From Candidatus Scybalomonas excrementavium (GTDB lineage: Bacteria > Bacillota > Clostridia > Lachnospirales > Lachnospiraceae): DNA of 24,222 bases. This document shows positions 7,036-14,305 of the stretch, piece by piece. The number at the start of each line of letters is the position of its first letter. The first letter of the stretch is position 1. The stretch covers positions 1 through 24,222 of the forward strand of contig JADIML010000018.1 of the NCBI GenBank assembly GCA_017694765.1. Reading direction: 5' to 3'. The position numbers and the translations under genes were made by a program. The notes under the pieces were generated by a model. The model was not told the origin of the DNA. It ran no database searches and worked only from the letters and a program-made list of their open reading frames with translations.

Positions 7036-8199
7036 TTACATTATACTTTGTGTTTCCTTTATTTTCTTTAAGGCTTCTATTACCATTTCTATCTCTTCTT
7101 TTGTCGTCTGATAGCCAATGGAAAATCGCAACGTTCCTCTTGGAAAGCTTCCTAACGTTTTATGTGCATTTGGGGCACAATGCATTCCAACTCTTGTCAT
7201 AATTCCATACTGTTCATCAAGAACAAAAGCTAGTTCTCCTTCATCCATCCAATCTGTTTGAATGGATACAACAGAAACTCTATCCTTTGTCGTTTCTTTT
7301 CCAAATATTATAATGCCATCAATTGTTCTTAATCCTTCTAATAATTGAGAAAGTCTTTCTTCTTCTTTCTGTTGAATTATCTCCATTCCAACTTCTTCCA
7401 AATAAGATAGGCTTGCATGTAAACCATAAATCCCAGGAATATTTAATGTTCCAGCTTCAAATTTATCTGGTAAAAATTCAGGAACTTCCTCTGAGTCTGA
7501 AAGACTTCCCGTTCCTCCTGTAATAAGAGGTTTCATGACATTAGCTATATGCTCTCTCATTAAAAAACCTCCAATCCCTTGTGGACCTAATAAACCTTTA
7601 TGTCCTGTAAAGGCAAGAACATCAATATGCATCTCTTCCATAGAAATTGGAAAAATACCAGCAATTTGAGCAGAGTCTACGATAAATATTAAATTATGTT
7701 TTTTGCAAACTTTTCCCACTTCTTTTAAAGGCATCATCGTTCCACATACATTAGAAGCTGCTGTTAAAACAACTGCTTTCGTATTATTTTGTAATAATGG
7801 TTCCATCTCTTCTACAAGCAGTTCTCCCTTTGTTGTACATGGGATTCTAGAGAACGATACCCCTTCTTTTTGTAATTGAACTAATGGACGCATCACTGCA
7901 TTATGTTCCATAGAACTTACGAGAACATGATCCCCCTTTTTTAATAATCCCTTTAAGATCATATTCAACGCATACGTAATATTTTGGGTAAAAACAACAT
8001 GTTCTCCTTCCGATAAATCGAACATTTTACAAATTTTTTTGCGAGTTTCATAAATGACACTAGCTGTTTTATAAGCATCTGCATAATTTCCTCGATTGCT
8101 GTTTGTCCCATTATTTTGCATATATTGAACGACTGCATCTATGACACAGTTTGGTTTTGGAAAAGAAGTTGCTGCATAATCCATATAAATCTTTTTCAT
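7036..8199 (-). CDS. Cysteine desulfurase, EF2568-like aminotransferase class V
   Basis: This PLP enzyme of the NifS/SufS fold has 387 residues. Visible residues are histidine 99 (SMEHNA), aspartate 175 (IVDSAQ), the PLP lysine 201 (TGHKGLLGPQG), and the persulfide cysteine 341 in GMHCAPNAHKTLG. The last block and the length resemble the EF2568 family of desulfurases found next to selD, yqeB and yqeC. A role as the sulfur or selenium-mobilising enzyme for SelD or the hydroxylase cofactor is inferred from that. A housekeeping IscS/SufS role is less likely, as no scaffold gene (iscU/sufU) adjoins it. The ATG at 8199 has AGGGTGG 8 nt upstream. A GTG 12 bases further out (8211) is the alternative. 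A TATAAT on the minus strand (8252-8247) may be its -10. Confidence 0.88.
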   Translation of the reverse strand: MKKIYMDYAATSFPKPNCVIDAVVQYMQNNGTNSNRGNYADAYKTASVIYETRKKICKMFDLSEGEHVVFTQNITYALNMILKGLLKKGDHVLVSSMEHNAVMRPLVQLQKEGVSFSRIPCTTKGELLVEEMEPLLQNNTKAVVLTAASNVCGTMMPLKEVGKVCKKHNLIFIVDSAQIAGIFPISMEEMHIDVLAFTGHKGLLGPQGIGGFLMREHIANVMKPLITGGTGSLSDSEEVPEFLPDKFEAGTLNIPGIYGLHASLSYLEEVGMEIIQQKEEERLSQLLEGLRTIDGIIIFGKETTKDRVSVVSIQTDWMDEGELAFVLDEQYGIMTRVGMHCAPNAHKTLGSFPRGTLRFSIGYQTTKEEIEMVIEALKKIKETQSIM

Positions 8200-8414
8200 A
8201 CTTACTACCACCCTATTTTATACCAAAATTTCTCTTTTTTATTCATATTATATATCAAAACAAAAAGAAATTTATTTTCATTCATGCACTTTTCATGCTT
8301 TGTTACTGTTTTAGTATATCATGTTTTTCCTATCTAAGCCAACTACTTTCCTTTATCCTTCATTTTTTAATTTCCATAGAGTGGTTTTTATACGATAACC
8401 TTTTTTGCTTTTTT

Positions 8415-9194
8415 TTAACTTTCTAAATAACTTCTCATATTTTTTAATGCTGTTTTTTCAAGCCGGCTTACTTGTGCTTGTGAAATACTAATTTCATCTG
8501 CTACTTCTGTTTGCGTTCTACCTTCAAAAAAACGAAGTCGTATAATTTCATTTTCACGCATTGATAAATGCTTCATTGCCTCTTTTAATGCAAGTTCTTC
8601 TACCCAGCTATCTTCTCCATTCTTTTTATCTTTCACTTGATCCATCAGATAAAGAGTATCTCCATCTTCTTGGTAAACTGGTTCATAAAGTGACATAGGA
8701 CCTGCAATCGCATCTAATGCATGAATCACTTCTTCCTTTTTCATTTCTATCTGTTTTGCTACTTCTTCAATTGTTGGTTCACGATTTAACTCTTTTGTTA
8801 AAAGTTCTTTTGCATAAATTGCTTTATATGCGATATCTCTTAAAGAACGACTAACACGAATACTATTATTATCTCGTAAATATCGCCTTACTTCTCCTAT
8901 AATCATTGGACATGCGTAGGTGGAAAATTGTACATCTAATTCATCATTAAAATTATCAATTGCTTTCATTAACCCAATACATCCCACCTGAAATAAATCA
9001 TCTGAGTTTTCATTACTATTGGAAAATCGTTGAATAATACTTAATACAAGTCGAAGATTTCCTTTAATATAATATTCTCTTGCCTCTTTATCCCCTTGTT
9101 TAATCCTCTTCATCAATTCTTTTTTTTCTTCACTTTTTAAAAGTGGTAGTTTTGTTGTATTGACACCGCATATTTCTACTTTATTCAGAGCCAT
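8415..9194 (-). CDS. sigG: RNA polymerase sigma-G factor (late forespore)
   Basis: Sigma-G drives late gene expression in the forespore after engulfment. The N-terminus NKVEICGVNTTKLPLLK is diagnostic of SigG. Region 2 (NLRLVLSIIQRF, DLFQVGCIGLMKAIDNF, FSTYACPMIIGEVRRYLRD) and region 4 (LSMRENEIIRLRFFEGRTQTEVADEISISQAQVSRLEK) are complete. At 259 residues it matches Bacillus SigG. The ATG at 9194 is preferred because AAGGAG lies 9 nt before it. The in-frame ATG at 9215 would place that ribosome site inside the gene. It follows sigE across a terminator, so it likely has its own forespore promoter. A weak TGTATA (9262-9257) is a possible -35, with no convincing -10. Confidence 0.96.
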   Translation of the reverse strand: MALNKVEICGVNTTKLPLLKSEEKKELMKRIKQGDKEAREYYIKGNLRLVLSIIQRFSNSNENSDDLFQVGCIGLMKAIDNFNDELDVQFSTYACPMIIGEVRRYLRDNNSIRVSRSLRDIAYKAIYAKELLTKELNREPTIEEVAKQIEMKKEEVIHALDAIAGPMSLYEPVYQEDGDTLYLMDQVKDKKNGEDSWVEELALKEAMKHLSMRENEIIRLRFFEGRTQTEVADEISISQAQVSRLEKTALKNMRSYLES

Positions 9195-9290
9195 GATCGA
9201 GTTCTCCTTCTGCATTGGTATTATCTACTCTAAGCATTTACTCTTTTTAAAAAAACTATACATGGCTTATTTTGGAAGAAAGTATTTCCC

Positions 9291-9332
9291 AAAAACAAAA
9301 AATGCTACCACTTATTTTTGTGATAGCATTTT
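9291..9332 (-). terminator. Terminator after sigE
   Basis: On the minus strand an 11-bp stem (one G-U pair) formed by 9301-9311 and 9320-9330 has an 8-nt loop and is followed by a run of Ts interrupted by one G. It begins about 27 bp after the sigE stop and separates sigE from sigG. Confidence 0.85.
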
Positions 9333-9356
9333 CTTTCTTATCAACTTATCTACTTT

Positions 9357-10094
9357 TTAATCCATTTTCACAATTTCTCTTTTTAATCTCCGAATAATTT
9401 TCTTTTCTAATCTAGAAATATAAGATTGCGAAATTCCAAGCATATCTGCCACTTCCTTTTGGGTTTTTTCCTCTCCATTTGCTGTATTTAATCCAAATCG
9501 AAGCTCAATAATCAATTTTTCACGCTCTGTTAAAATTTCCATTGCATTATGTAATAATTTTCGATCCACCTCATCTTCAATATTGCGATAAATGACATCC
9601 TCATCTGTTCCTAAAATATCCGATAGTAATAACTCATTTCCATCCCAGTCTACATTCAAAGGTTCATCAATGGACACTTCAAATCTCGTTTTATTATTCC
9701 TTCTTAAATACATTAAAATTTCATTCTCAATACAGCGAGAAGCATACGTTGCTAACTTTATATTTTTATTTGGATTAAATGTATTAATTGCCTTAATGAG
9801 TCCAATTGTGCCAATAGAAATCAGATCCTCAACACCGACTCCCGTATTGTCAAACTTCTTTGCTATATATACAACTAAACGTAAATTTCTTTCAATTAAT
9901 AGTCCTTTTACACTCATATCTTCTTGCTCTAACCGTAAAAGTGCATCGGCTTCTTCTTCTGCTTCTAATGGTGGTGGTAAAATTTCTGCACCCCCGATAT
10001 AATGAATTTCATTTCTCTTTGGAAATAAAACCCCCTTTACACTTTCTACCATCTTAAATTTCAATTCATTCATACTTACATAATTTAAAACCAT
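9357..10094 (-). CDS. sigE: RNA polymerase sigma-E factor precursor (mother cell)
   Basis: Pro-sigma-E directs early mother-cell transcription during sporulation. The first 31 or so residues are an amphipathic pro-sequence ahead of HYIGGAEILPPPL, the conserved processing region, so cleavage near residues 31-32 by SpoIIGA is expected. Region 2 (NLRLVVYIAKKFDNTGVGVEDLISIGTIGLIKA) and region 4 (LTEREKLIIELRFG through ISQSYISRLEKK) are intact in 245 residues, the normal length. The start is set by AAGGAG 7 nt before the ATG. It lies 26 bp after spoIIGA, as in the spoIIG operon of Bacillus. Confidence 0.97.
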   Translation of the reverse strand: MVLNYVSMNELKFKMVESVKGVLFPKRNEIHYIGGAEILPPPLEAEEEADALLRLEQEDMSVKGLLIERNLRLVVYIAKKFDNTGVGVEDLISIGTIGLIKAINTFNPNKNIKLATYASRCIENEILMYLRRNNKTRFEVSIDEPLNVDWDGNELLLSDILGTDEDVIYRNIEDEVDRKLLHNAMEILTEREKLIIELRFGLNTANGEEKTQKEVADMLGISQSYISRLEKKIIRRLKREIVKMD

Positions 10095-10120
10095 GTTCTT
10101 TCTCCTTATTTTTTCTTATC

Positions 10121-11041
10121 TTATTTTTTATTTTTTGTTTCCTTCCATAAATCTGTATGAAGTAATAAAAAATACTCTCTCGTTGGGGATAACCTCTGAT
10201 TTGTAATCGCCAAATACACTTCTTTTTCTTCAATCACTGGCTTCTTGTCTAAAAAAACAGAATCACAAAGAATTGCGGGCAATTGACCAGCTTTTTTTCC
10301 AACCGAAGAAAATGGAATCCAATAGATCTCTTCTGGAACTTTCTCTTCCACTTCTATTTTCTTTTTTTCATCTTGACTCCTCTCAAAATACCTTTCTAAC
10401 CATGTAGCTAATGAAGTATTTAAAGCAGCATAAACACTATGAAATTCTATAACTAAAACTGCTTTTTTTGTGACTGGTTCTCTTAATCGATTTCCTGTAT
10501 CTAAAAATCCTATCGTATGTATCGTTTTTTTCCCTATCACTAATGAGATGGGATACAAAAATTGTTGTTCCTCTCTTACCACCTTTCCTGTGCTAAATAA
10601 CAGAAATAATAATAGAAAAACTCCCACACTTATGAACAAAAAACTTTTAAAATATAAATTTCTAATTGATGTCGTCTTCATAAGGAGTATGAAGTAATAT
10701 CCTCCCTTTGTTTCCTTTAATATCCAAGTAAGTACTCCACCAAATCCATATACAATGAGATATAGACAAAAAAATCGCTTACATAGACTTCGTAAATCAT
10801 AACTTCCATATGCTACAAGAAGCATAATTCCACTAATGAAACAAGAGAGAACAATCTGACCAATTCCTCTTTGATATGGCCATATTATAAAGCTAATACA
10901 AGCCAAACCTCCTCCTAATATACTTGCAAGAATTCGCCTTCTTATGTTTCCTTGATATCCAAAAATATTTGATAATAACGTAAGCATAAGAAAATCCATT
11001 CCCACATTGATTATGAATAAAACATCTAAATAGACTGTCAT
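10121..11041 (-). CDS. spoIIGA: Sporulation sigma-E processing peptidase SpoIIGA
   Basis: This is the membrane aspartic protease that cleaves pro-sigma-E after polar septation, activated by the forespore signal SpoIIR. The first 150 residues hold about five hydrophobic membrane segments. The soluble C-terminal half carries the protease motif DTGN at residues 181-184, with the catalytic aspartate 181 in the place known for Bacillus SpoIIGA. The 306-residue length is usual. A GAGGAGGAGG ribosome site sits just before the ATG. It is the first gene of the spoIIGA-sigE unit and has a typical long-spacer promoter. The neighbouring sigE product is its substrate. Confidence 0.95.
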   Translation of the reverse strand: MTVYLDVLFIINVGMDFLMLTLLSNIFGYQGNIRRRILASILGGGLACISFIIWPYQRGIGQIVLSCFISGIMLLVAYGSYDLRSLCKRFFCLYLIVYGFGGVLTWILKETKGGYYFILLMKTTSIRNLYFKSFLFISVGVFLLLFLLFSTGKVVREEQQFLYPISLVIGKKTIHTIGFLDTGNRLREPVTKKAVLVIEFHSVYAALNTSLATWLERYFERSQDEKKKIEVEEKVPEEIYWIPFSSVGKKAGQLPAILCDSVFLDKKPVIEEKEVYLAITNQRLSPTREYFLLLHTDLWKETKNKK

Positions 11042-11073
11042 CTATCCTCCTCCTCTTGTTTAACATAGAATTT

Positions 11074-11106
11074 ATTATATAGAGTATTCCAAAAAATTCC
11101 TGTCAA
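11074..11106 (-). promoter_or_regulatory. spoIIG promoter with a 21-bp spacer
   Basis: On the minus strand a consensus TTGACA (11106-11101) and a consensus TATAAT (11079-11074) are 21 bp apart, so the start lies about 25 nt before spoIIGA. The Bacillus subtilis spoIIG promoter is known for the same over-long spacing (22 bp) and for use by sigma-A only with phosphorylated Spo0A. The -35 is embedded in TTTGACA, one base off the reverse of the 0A box (TTCGACA). Another partial match, ATTCGAA, lies just upstream near 11117-11123. Spo0A control is inferred. Confidence 0.8.
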
Positions 11107-11227
11107 AACATGACATTCGAATCATCTATATTCCCCAAAAAAAACTGTTTTTTTTTCAAATTCATAGGATTTTTTATCTATTTCTTACTTATATGACATA
11201 CTTCTCTTTTTGCTCTTTCTACGCTTC

Positions 11228-11256
11228 TTGACTGTTATTATAAAATCCAGTAAAAT
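11228..11256 (+). promoter_or_regulatory. SigA-type promoter of hisS
   Basis: TTGACT (11228-11233) and TAAAAT (11251-11256) are exactly 17 bp apart, predicting a start near 11263 and an 80-nt leader. It points away from the spoIIG promoter. Confidence 0.7.
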
Positions 11257-11343
11257 ATATAGCTAAGACTATTATGTCATTGATGAGAAAAATAGCTTTT
11301 ACTATTTTTACTTATACTTATTAAATAATATTGGAGGAATCAT

Positions 11344-12723
11344 ATGAAGACAGGTATTATAAAACCAAGAACTCTTTCTGGTTTTATGGAATTACTTCCA
11401 AAAGAACAACTTATTTTTGATCGAATTCGTGATACATTATCCACCGTTTATCGTCAATATGGTTTTTTACCATTGGATACACCAATTCTAGAACATTCTG
11501 AGATTTTACTTGCAAAAGCAGGTGGTGAAACTGAAAAACAGATCTATCGTTTTTCTAAAGGAGATACGGATCTAACAATGCGCTTTGATTTAACGGTCCC
11601 TCTTGCAAAATATGTCGCAAAAAATTACAGCGCTTTATCTTTTCCATTCCGTAGATACCAAATCGGAAAAGTATATCGTGGAGAACGCGCTCAAAAAGGA
11701 CGCTTTAGAGAATTTTATCAATCTGATATTGATATTATCGGTGATGGAAGTCTTGCCCTCATGAATGATGCAGAAATTCCTAGCATTATCTATGATATTT
11801 TTAACCGCTTAGGTCTTACTGACTTTACCATTCGTATTAATAACCGAAAAGTTTTAACTGGGTTCTTTTCTATGCTCAATCTTGATGATAAAGCAGAAGA
11901 TATTATGCGTATTGTTGATAAGTTAGAAAAAATTGGACAAGATGCTGTCGCAAAAGAATTACAAGATATTGGAATCTCTGAAGAAGATTGTGAAAAGATT
12001 TTAACTTTTATTAGTTTCAAAGGTACCAATGAAGAAACCATTGCTTTTTTAAATCATTTAAAAGCTCAGAATGATGTGTTTAATCTTGGTGTCGAAGAAT
12101 TAACTTTTGTTACAAATGCGATTCAAGCATATCAAGTTCCAGAAGCAAATTTACAAATTGATTTGACAATCGCTCGAGGACTTGACTACTATACAGGTAC
12201 TGTCTATGAAACATGTTTTAATAAACACCCTGAAATTGGAAGTATTTGTTCTGGTGGTCGTTATGAAAACTTAGCTGGCTACTATACAGATAAACAACTT
12301 CCTGGTGTTGGTATTTCCATTGGTCTTACTCGTTTATTCTACATTTTAAATGAGCGTGAATATTTAAGACAAGATACATTAGCACCCGCAGATGTATTAG
12401 TAATTCCAATGACAGATGATGTAGCCCCATCCATTCGAATTTCTAATGCGTTCCGAAAAGCTGGAATTTCTACTCAAATTTATTTTGAACAGAAGAAATT
12501 CAAAGCCAAAATTGGATATGCGGATAAATTATCCATTCCATTTGCTATTTTCCTTGGAGAAGATGAACTTTCGGAGCAAAAGGTAGCACTTAAAAATCTT
12601 TCTACTGGTGAACAACAGATTCTTTCTTTAGAAGATGCGATTCAAGTTGTGACATCTTCCTTATCTGAAAAAGAGAATCAGTCAATCATCGATACAGAAC
12701 TTACAAGCCGTTCTTCTTTATAA
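11344..12723 (+). CDS. hisS: Histidyl-tRNA synthetase, eukaryote/archaeal-like type
   Basis: This class II synthetase charges tRNA-His with histidine. Motif 2 is GRFREFYQSDIDIIG. The histidine-binding block is ARGLDYYTG. Motif 3 is GVGISIGLTRLF with its arginine. A C-terminal anticodon-binding domain (ADVLVIPMTDD onward) is present, so it is not the short HisZ regulator. The segment TMRFDLTVPLAKYVA resembles eukaryotic and archaeal HisRS (RYDLTVPFARY) rather than the LRPEGT form of E. coli-type enzymes. At 459 residues it is slightly longer than the usual 420-430. GGAGG lies 6 nt before the ATG. It is opposite in strand to both flanking operons and has its own promoter and terminator, so it looks inserted between ftsZ and spoIIGA. 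Confidence 0.94.
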   Translation: MKTGIIKPRTLSGFMELLPKEQLIFDRIRDTLSTVYRQYGFLPLDTPILEHSEILLAKAGGETEKQIYRFSKGDTDLTMRFDLTVPLAKYVAKNYSALSFPFRRYQIGKVYRGERAQKGRFREFYQSDIDIIGDGSLALMNDAEIPSIIYDIFNRLGLTDFTIRINNRKVLTGFFSMLNLDDKAEDIMRIVDKLEKIGQDAVAKELQDIGISEEDCEKILTFISFKGTNEETIAFLNHLKAQNDVFNLGVEELTFVTNAIQAYQVPEANLQIDLTIARGLDYYTGTVYETCFNKHPEIGSICSGGRYENLAGYYTDKQLPGVGISIGLTRLFYILNEREYLRQDTLAPADVLVIPMTDDVAPSIRISNAFRKAGISTQIYFEQKKFKAKIGYADKLSIPFAIFLGEDELSEQKVALKNLSTGEQQILSLEDAIQVVTSSLSEKENQSIIDTELTSRSSL

Positions 12724-12747
12724 AGAATAAAATATTTTTGAACAAAC

Positions 12748-12798
12748 ATATCTCTACTTATCATATGGATACTATATCGATAAGTGGAGATATATTTT
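12748..12798 (+). terminator. Terminator after hisS
   Basis: A 15-bp stem (12748-12762 with 12779-12793, one T-G pair) has a 16-nt loop and is followed by ATTTTTA. It starts 25 bp after the hisS stop. Confidence 0.8.
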
Positions 12799-12824
12799 TA
12801 CACCAACGTATTAAGAAGAATCTC

Positions 12825-12880
12825 CTATGACATAAAAAAGAGATAGAACTTTCATGTCCTATCTCTTTTTTATGTCATAG
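12825..12880. terminator. Perfect 22-bp palindromic terminator after ftsZ
   Basis: Arms 12825-12846 and 12859-12880 are perfect reverse complements around a 12-nt loop. Each arm contains a six-base A or T run after GAGATAG/CTATCTC, so the inner part works as an intrinsic terminator in both directions. The right arm ends two bases from the ftsZ stop codon. With the hisS terminator just upstream, two stem-loops insulate the convergent genes. Confidence 0.85.
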
Positions 12881-12882
12881 TT

Positions 12883-14193
12883 TTATCTTCTTTTCTTTAA
12901 AAATTCAGGAATTACAATATTTCCAGCATTTATATTATTTGATGTTACTGTTTGTTGATTAGACTGTTGAGATTGCTGTCCTTGTTGTTGCTGCTGGAAA
13001 GATACTGTATTTGGCTGCTGTCCTGTCTGTGAATGAGTCGTAAAGTTATGACGCTGTGGCATATTTACTGTAGTATTATGGAGAGCTTGTCCAGAATACA
13101 TTGGTTGTCCACTTTGTTCTTGTTGTACAGGTCTTTGTTGGAATGTTTGTGTTTGTTCAAACTGTTGTTGCACTTGTTGTGTTGGAACACTTTGTTGCTG
13201 TTGCACAGAAGATTGTACTGTTACTGTCTTCTTAGGGGTTCCATCTGTTAAACCTGTTGCGATAATTGTAATACCTACTTCATCCTCTGAAACTGTACTT
13301 CCATCAACAGTACCAAAGATAATATTTACATTATCTCCTGCAATTTCTGATAAGTAATTAACTGCTTCTGCTGTCTCTACAATTCCAATATCTCCTGAGA
13401 AGTTGACAATAATATCACTAGCACCAGATACATTTGTTTCAAGAAGTGGACTTTCCACTGCTTTCTTGATGGCATCTACTGCTTTATTTTCTCCAGTTCC
13501 TGTACCAATACCGATGTGTGCAATTCCTTTATCTCTCATAACAGTTTGAATATCTGCAAAGTCTAGGTTAATAAGACCCGGTTTATAAATCAAGTCCGTA
13601 ATTCCTTGTACACCTTGTTGAAGAACCTCATCCGCTTTCTTTAAGGCATCTGGAATTGTTGTTCTCTTATCACAAATCTGGAGTAATTTATCATTTGGAA
13701 TAATAATTAAAGTATCCACATTTTCTTTTAATTTCTCAATACCTGATTTCGCATTATTCATACGAGGTTTTCCTTCAAAGGAAAATGGTTTTGTAACAAC
13801 ACCAACTGTTAAGATACCTAATTTCTTTGCCATCTCAGCAACGAGAGGAGCTGCACCAGTTCCAGTACCGCCACCCATTCCGCATGTAACAAAAATCATA
13901 TCTGCATCTTTAATAAGTTCTGTTAATTCTTCTCTGTTTTCTTCGACTGCACTTGCACCAATTTCTGGTTTTGCACCTGCTCCAAGTCCTTTTGTTAATT
14001 TTTCACCGATTTGAATTTTTGTTGGAGCTTTGCAAAGGGCTAATGCCTGTTTATCAGTATTAATACCGATTAAATCTACCCCTTCTATATTCTCATCGAT
14101 CATTCGATTTACTGCATTATTTCCTGCTCCGCCCACGCCAATTACTAAGATCTTAGCTGGCATGTTCTCTCCGCTAGATTTTATTTCAAGCAA
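12883..14193 (-). CDS. ftsZ: Cell division GTPase FtsZ
   Basis: FtsZ is the tubulin-like GTPase that polymerises into the Z ring. The glycine-rich N-terminal loop GVGGAGNNAVNRM is at about residues 19-31. The tubulin signature GGGTGTG is at 107-113 and the synergy loop NLDFADIQTVM at 209-219. The globular core ends near 320. A linker of about 100 residues (321-420) follows, one third glutamine, and ends in the conserved tail IVIPEFLKKRR that binds division partners. The start is TTG with AAGGAGG 7 nt upstream, giving the N-terminus MLEIK. An internal ATG (14163, weaker SD) would remove ten residues. It is last in the dcw cluster. No ftsA adjoins it. Confidence 0.97.
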   Translation of the reverse strand: MLEIKSSGENMPAKILVIGVGGAGNNAVNRMIDENIEGVDLIGINTDKQALALCKAPTKIQIGEKLTKGLGAGAKPEIGASAVEENREELTELIKDADMIFVTCGMGGGTGTGAAPLVAEMAKKLGILTVGVVTKPFSFEGKPRMNNAKSGIEKLKENVDTLIIIPNDKLLQICDKRTTIPDALKKADEVLQQGVQGITDLIYKPGLINLDFADIQTVMRDKGIAHIGIGTGTGENKAVDAIKKAVESPLLETNVSGASDIIVNFSGDIGIVETAEAVNYLSEIAGDNVNIIFGTVDGSTVSEDEVGITIIATGLTDGTPKKTVTVQSSVQQQQSVPTQQVQQQFEQTQTFQQRPVQQEQSGQPMYSGQALHNTTVNMPQRHNFTTHSQTGQQPNTVSFQQQQQGQQSQQSNQQTVTSNNINAGNIVIPEFLKKRR

Positions 14194-14276
14194 AGTTCTT
14201 CCTCCTTTTTCTCCTTATTTTTGGATTTTATGTATTCAAAAAATATGGATTTATTCTATACGCACACTCTTATATT

Positions 14277-14305
14277 ATAATATATTTTTTTTTGCAAATA
14301 ATCAA
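14277..14305 (-). promoter_or_regulatory. Candidate ftsZ promoter
   Basis: On the minus strand TTGATT (14305-14300) and TATTAT (14282-14277) are 17 bp apart, with an overlapping TATAAT at 14279-14274. The -35 overlaps the end of ftsQ. It would give ftsZ an extra start with a leader of about 75 nt. The region is a long AT run, so the call is tentative. Confidence 0.4.

Larger units (their letters stand above)
11042..11343. other. Divergent spoIIGA-hisS intergenic region
   Basis: This roughly 300-bp gap holds the two back-to-back promoters described separately and no gene. The hisS leader of about 80 nt contains a small AAAAATAG/CTATTTTT hairpin (11288-11309). I find no T-box: there is no conserved AGGGTGG-type element and no terminator before hisS. 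Confidence 0.6.

Noticed and set aside
9231..9262. Sigma-F/sigma-G promoter for sigG
   Set aside because: TGTATA is an acceptable -35, but the -10 at 18 bp (AATGCTTA) matches the CATnnTA pattern poorly, so it was not listed as a feature.
9592..10002. A 136-codon plus-strand frame inside sigE
   Set aside because: It lies opposite conserved sigma-factor sequence and is serine-rich with no motif.
11263..11343. T-box leader in front of hisS
   Set aside because: The leader is only about 80 nt, with no T-box sequence and no terminator.
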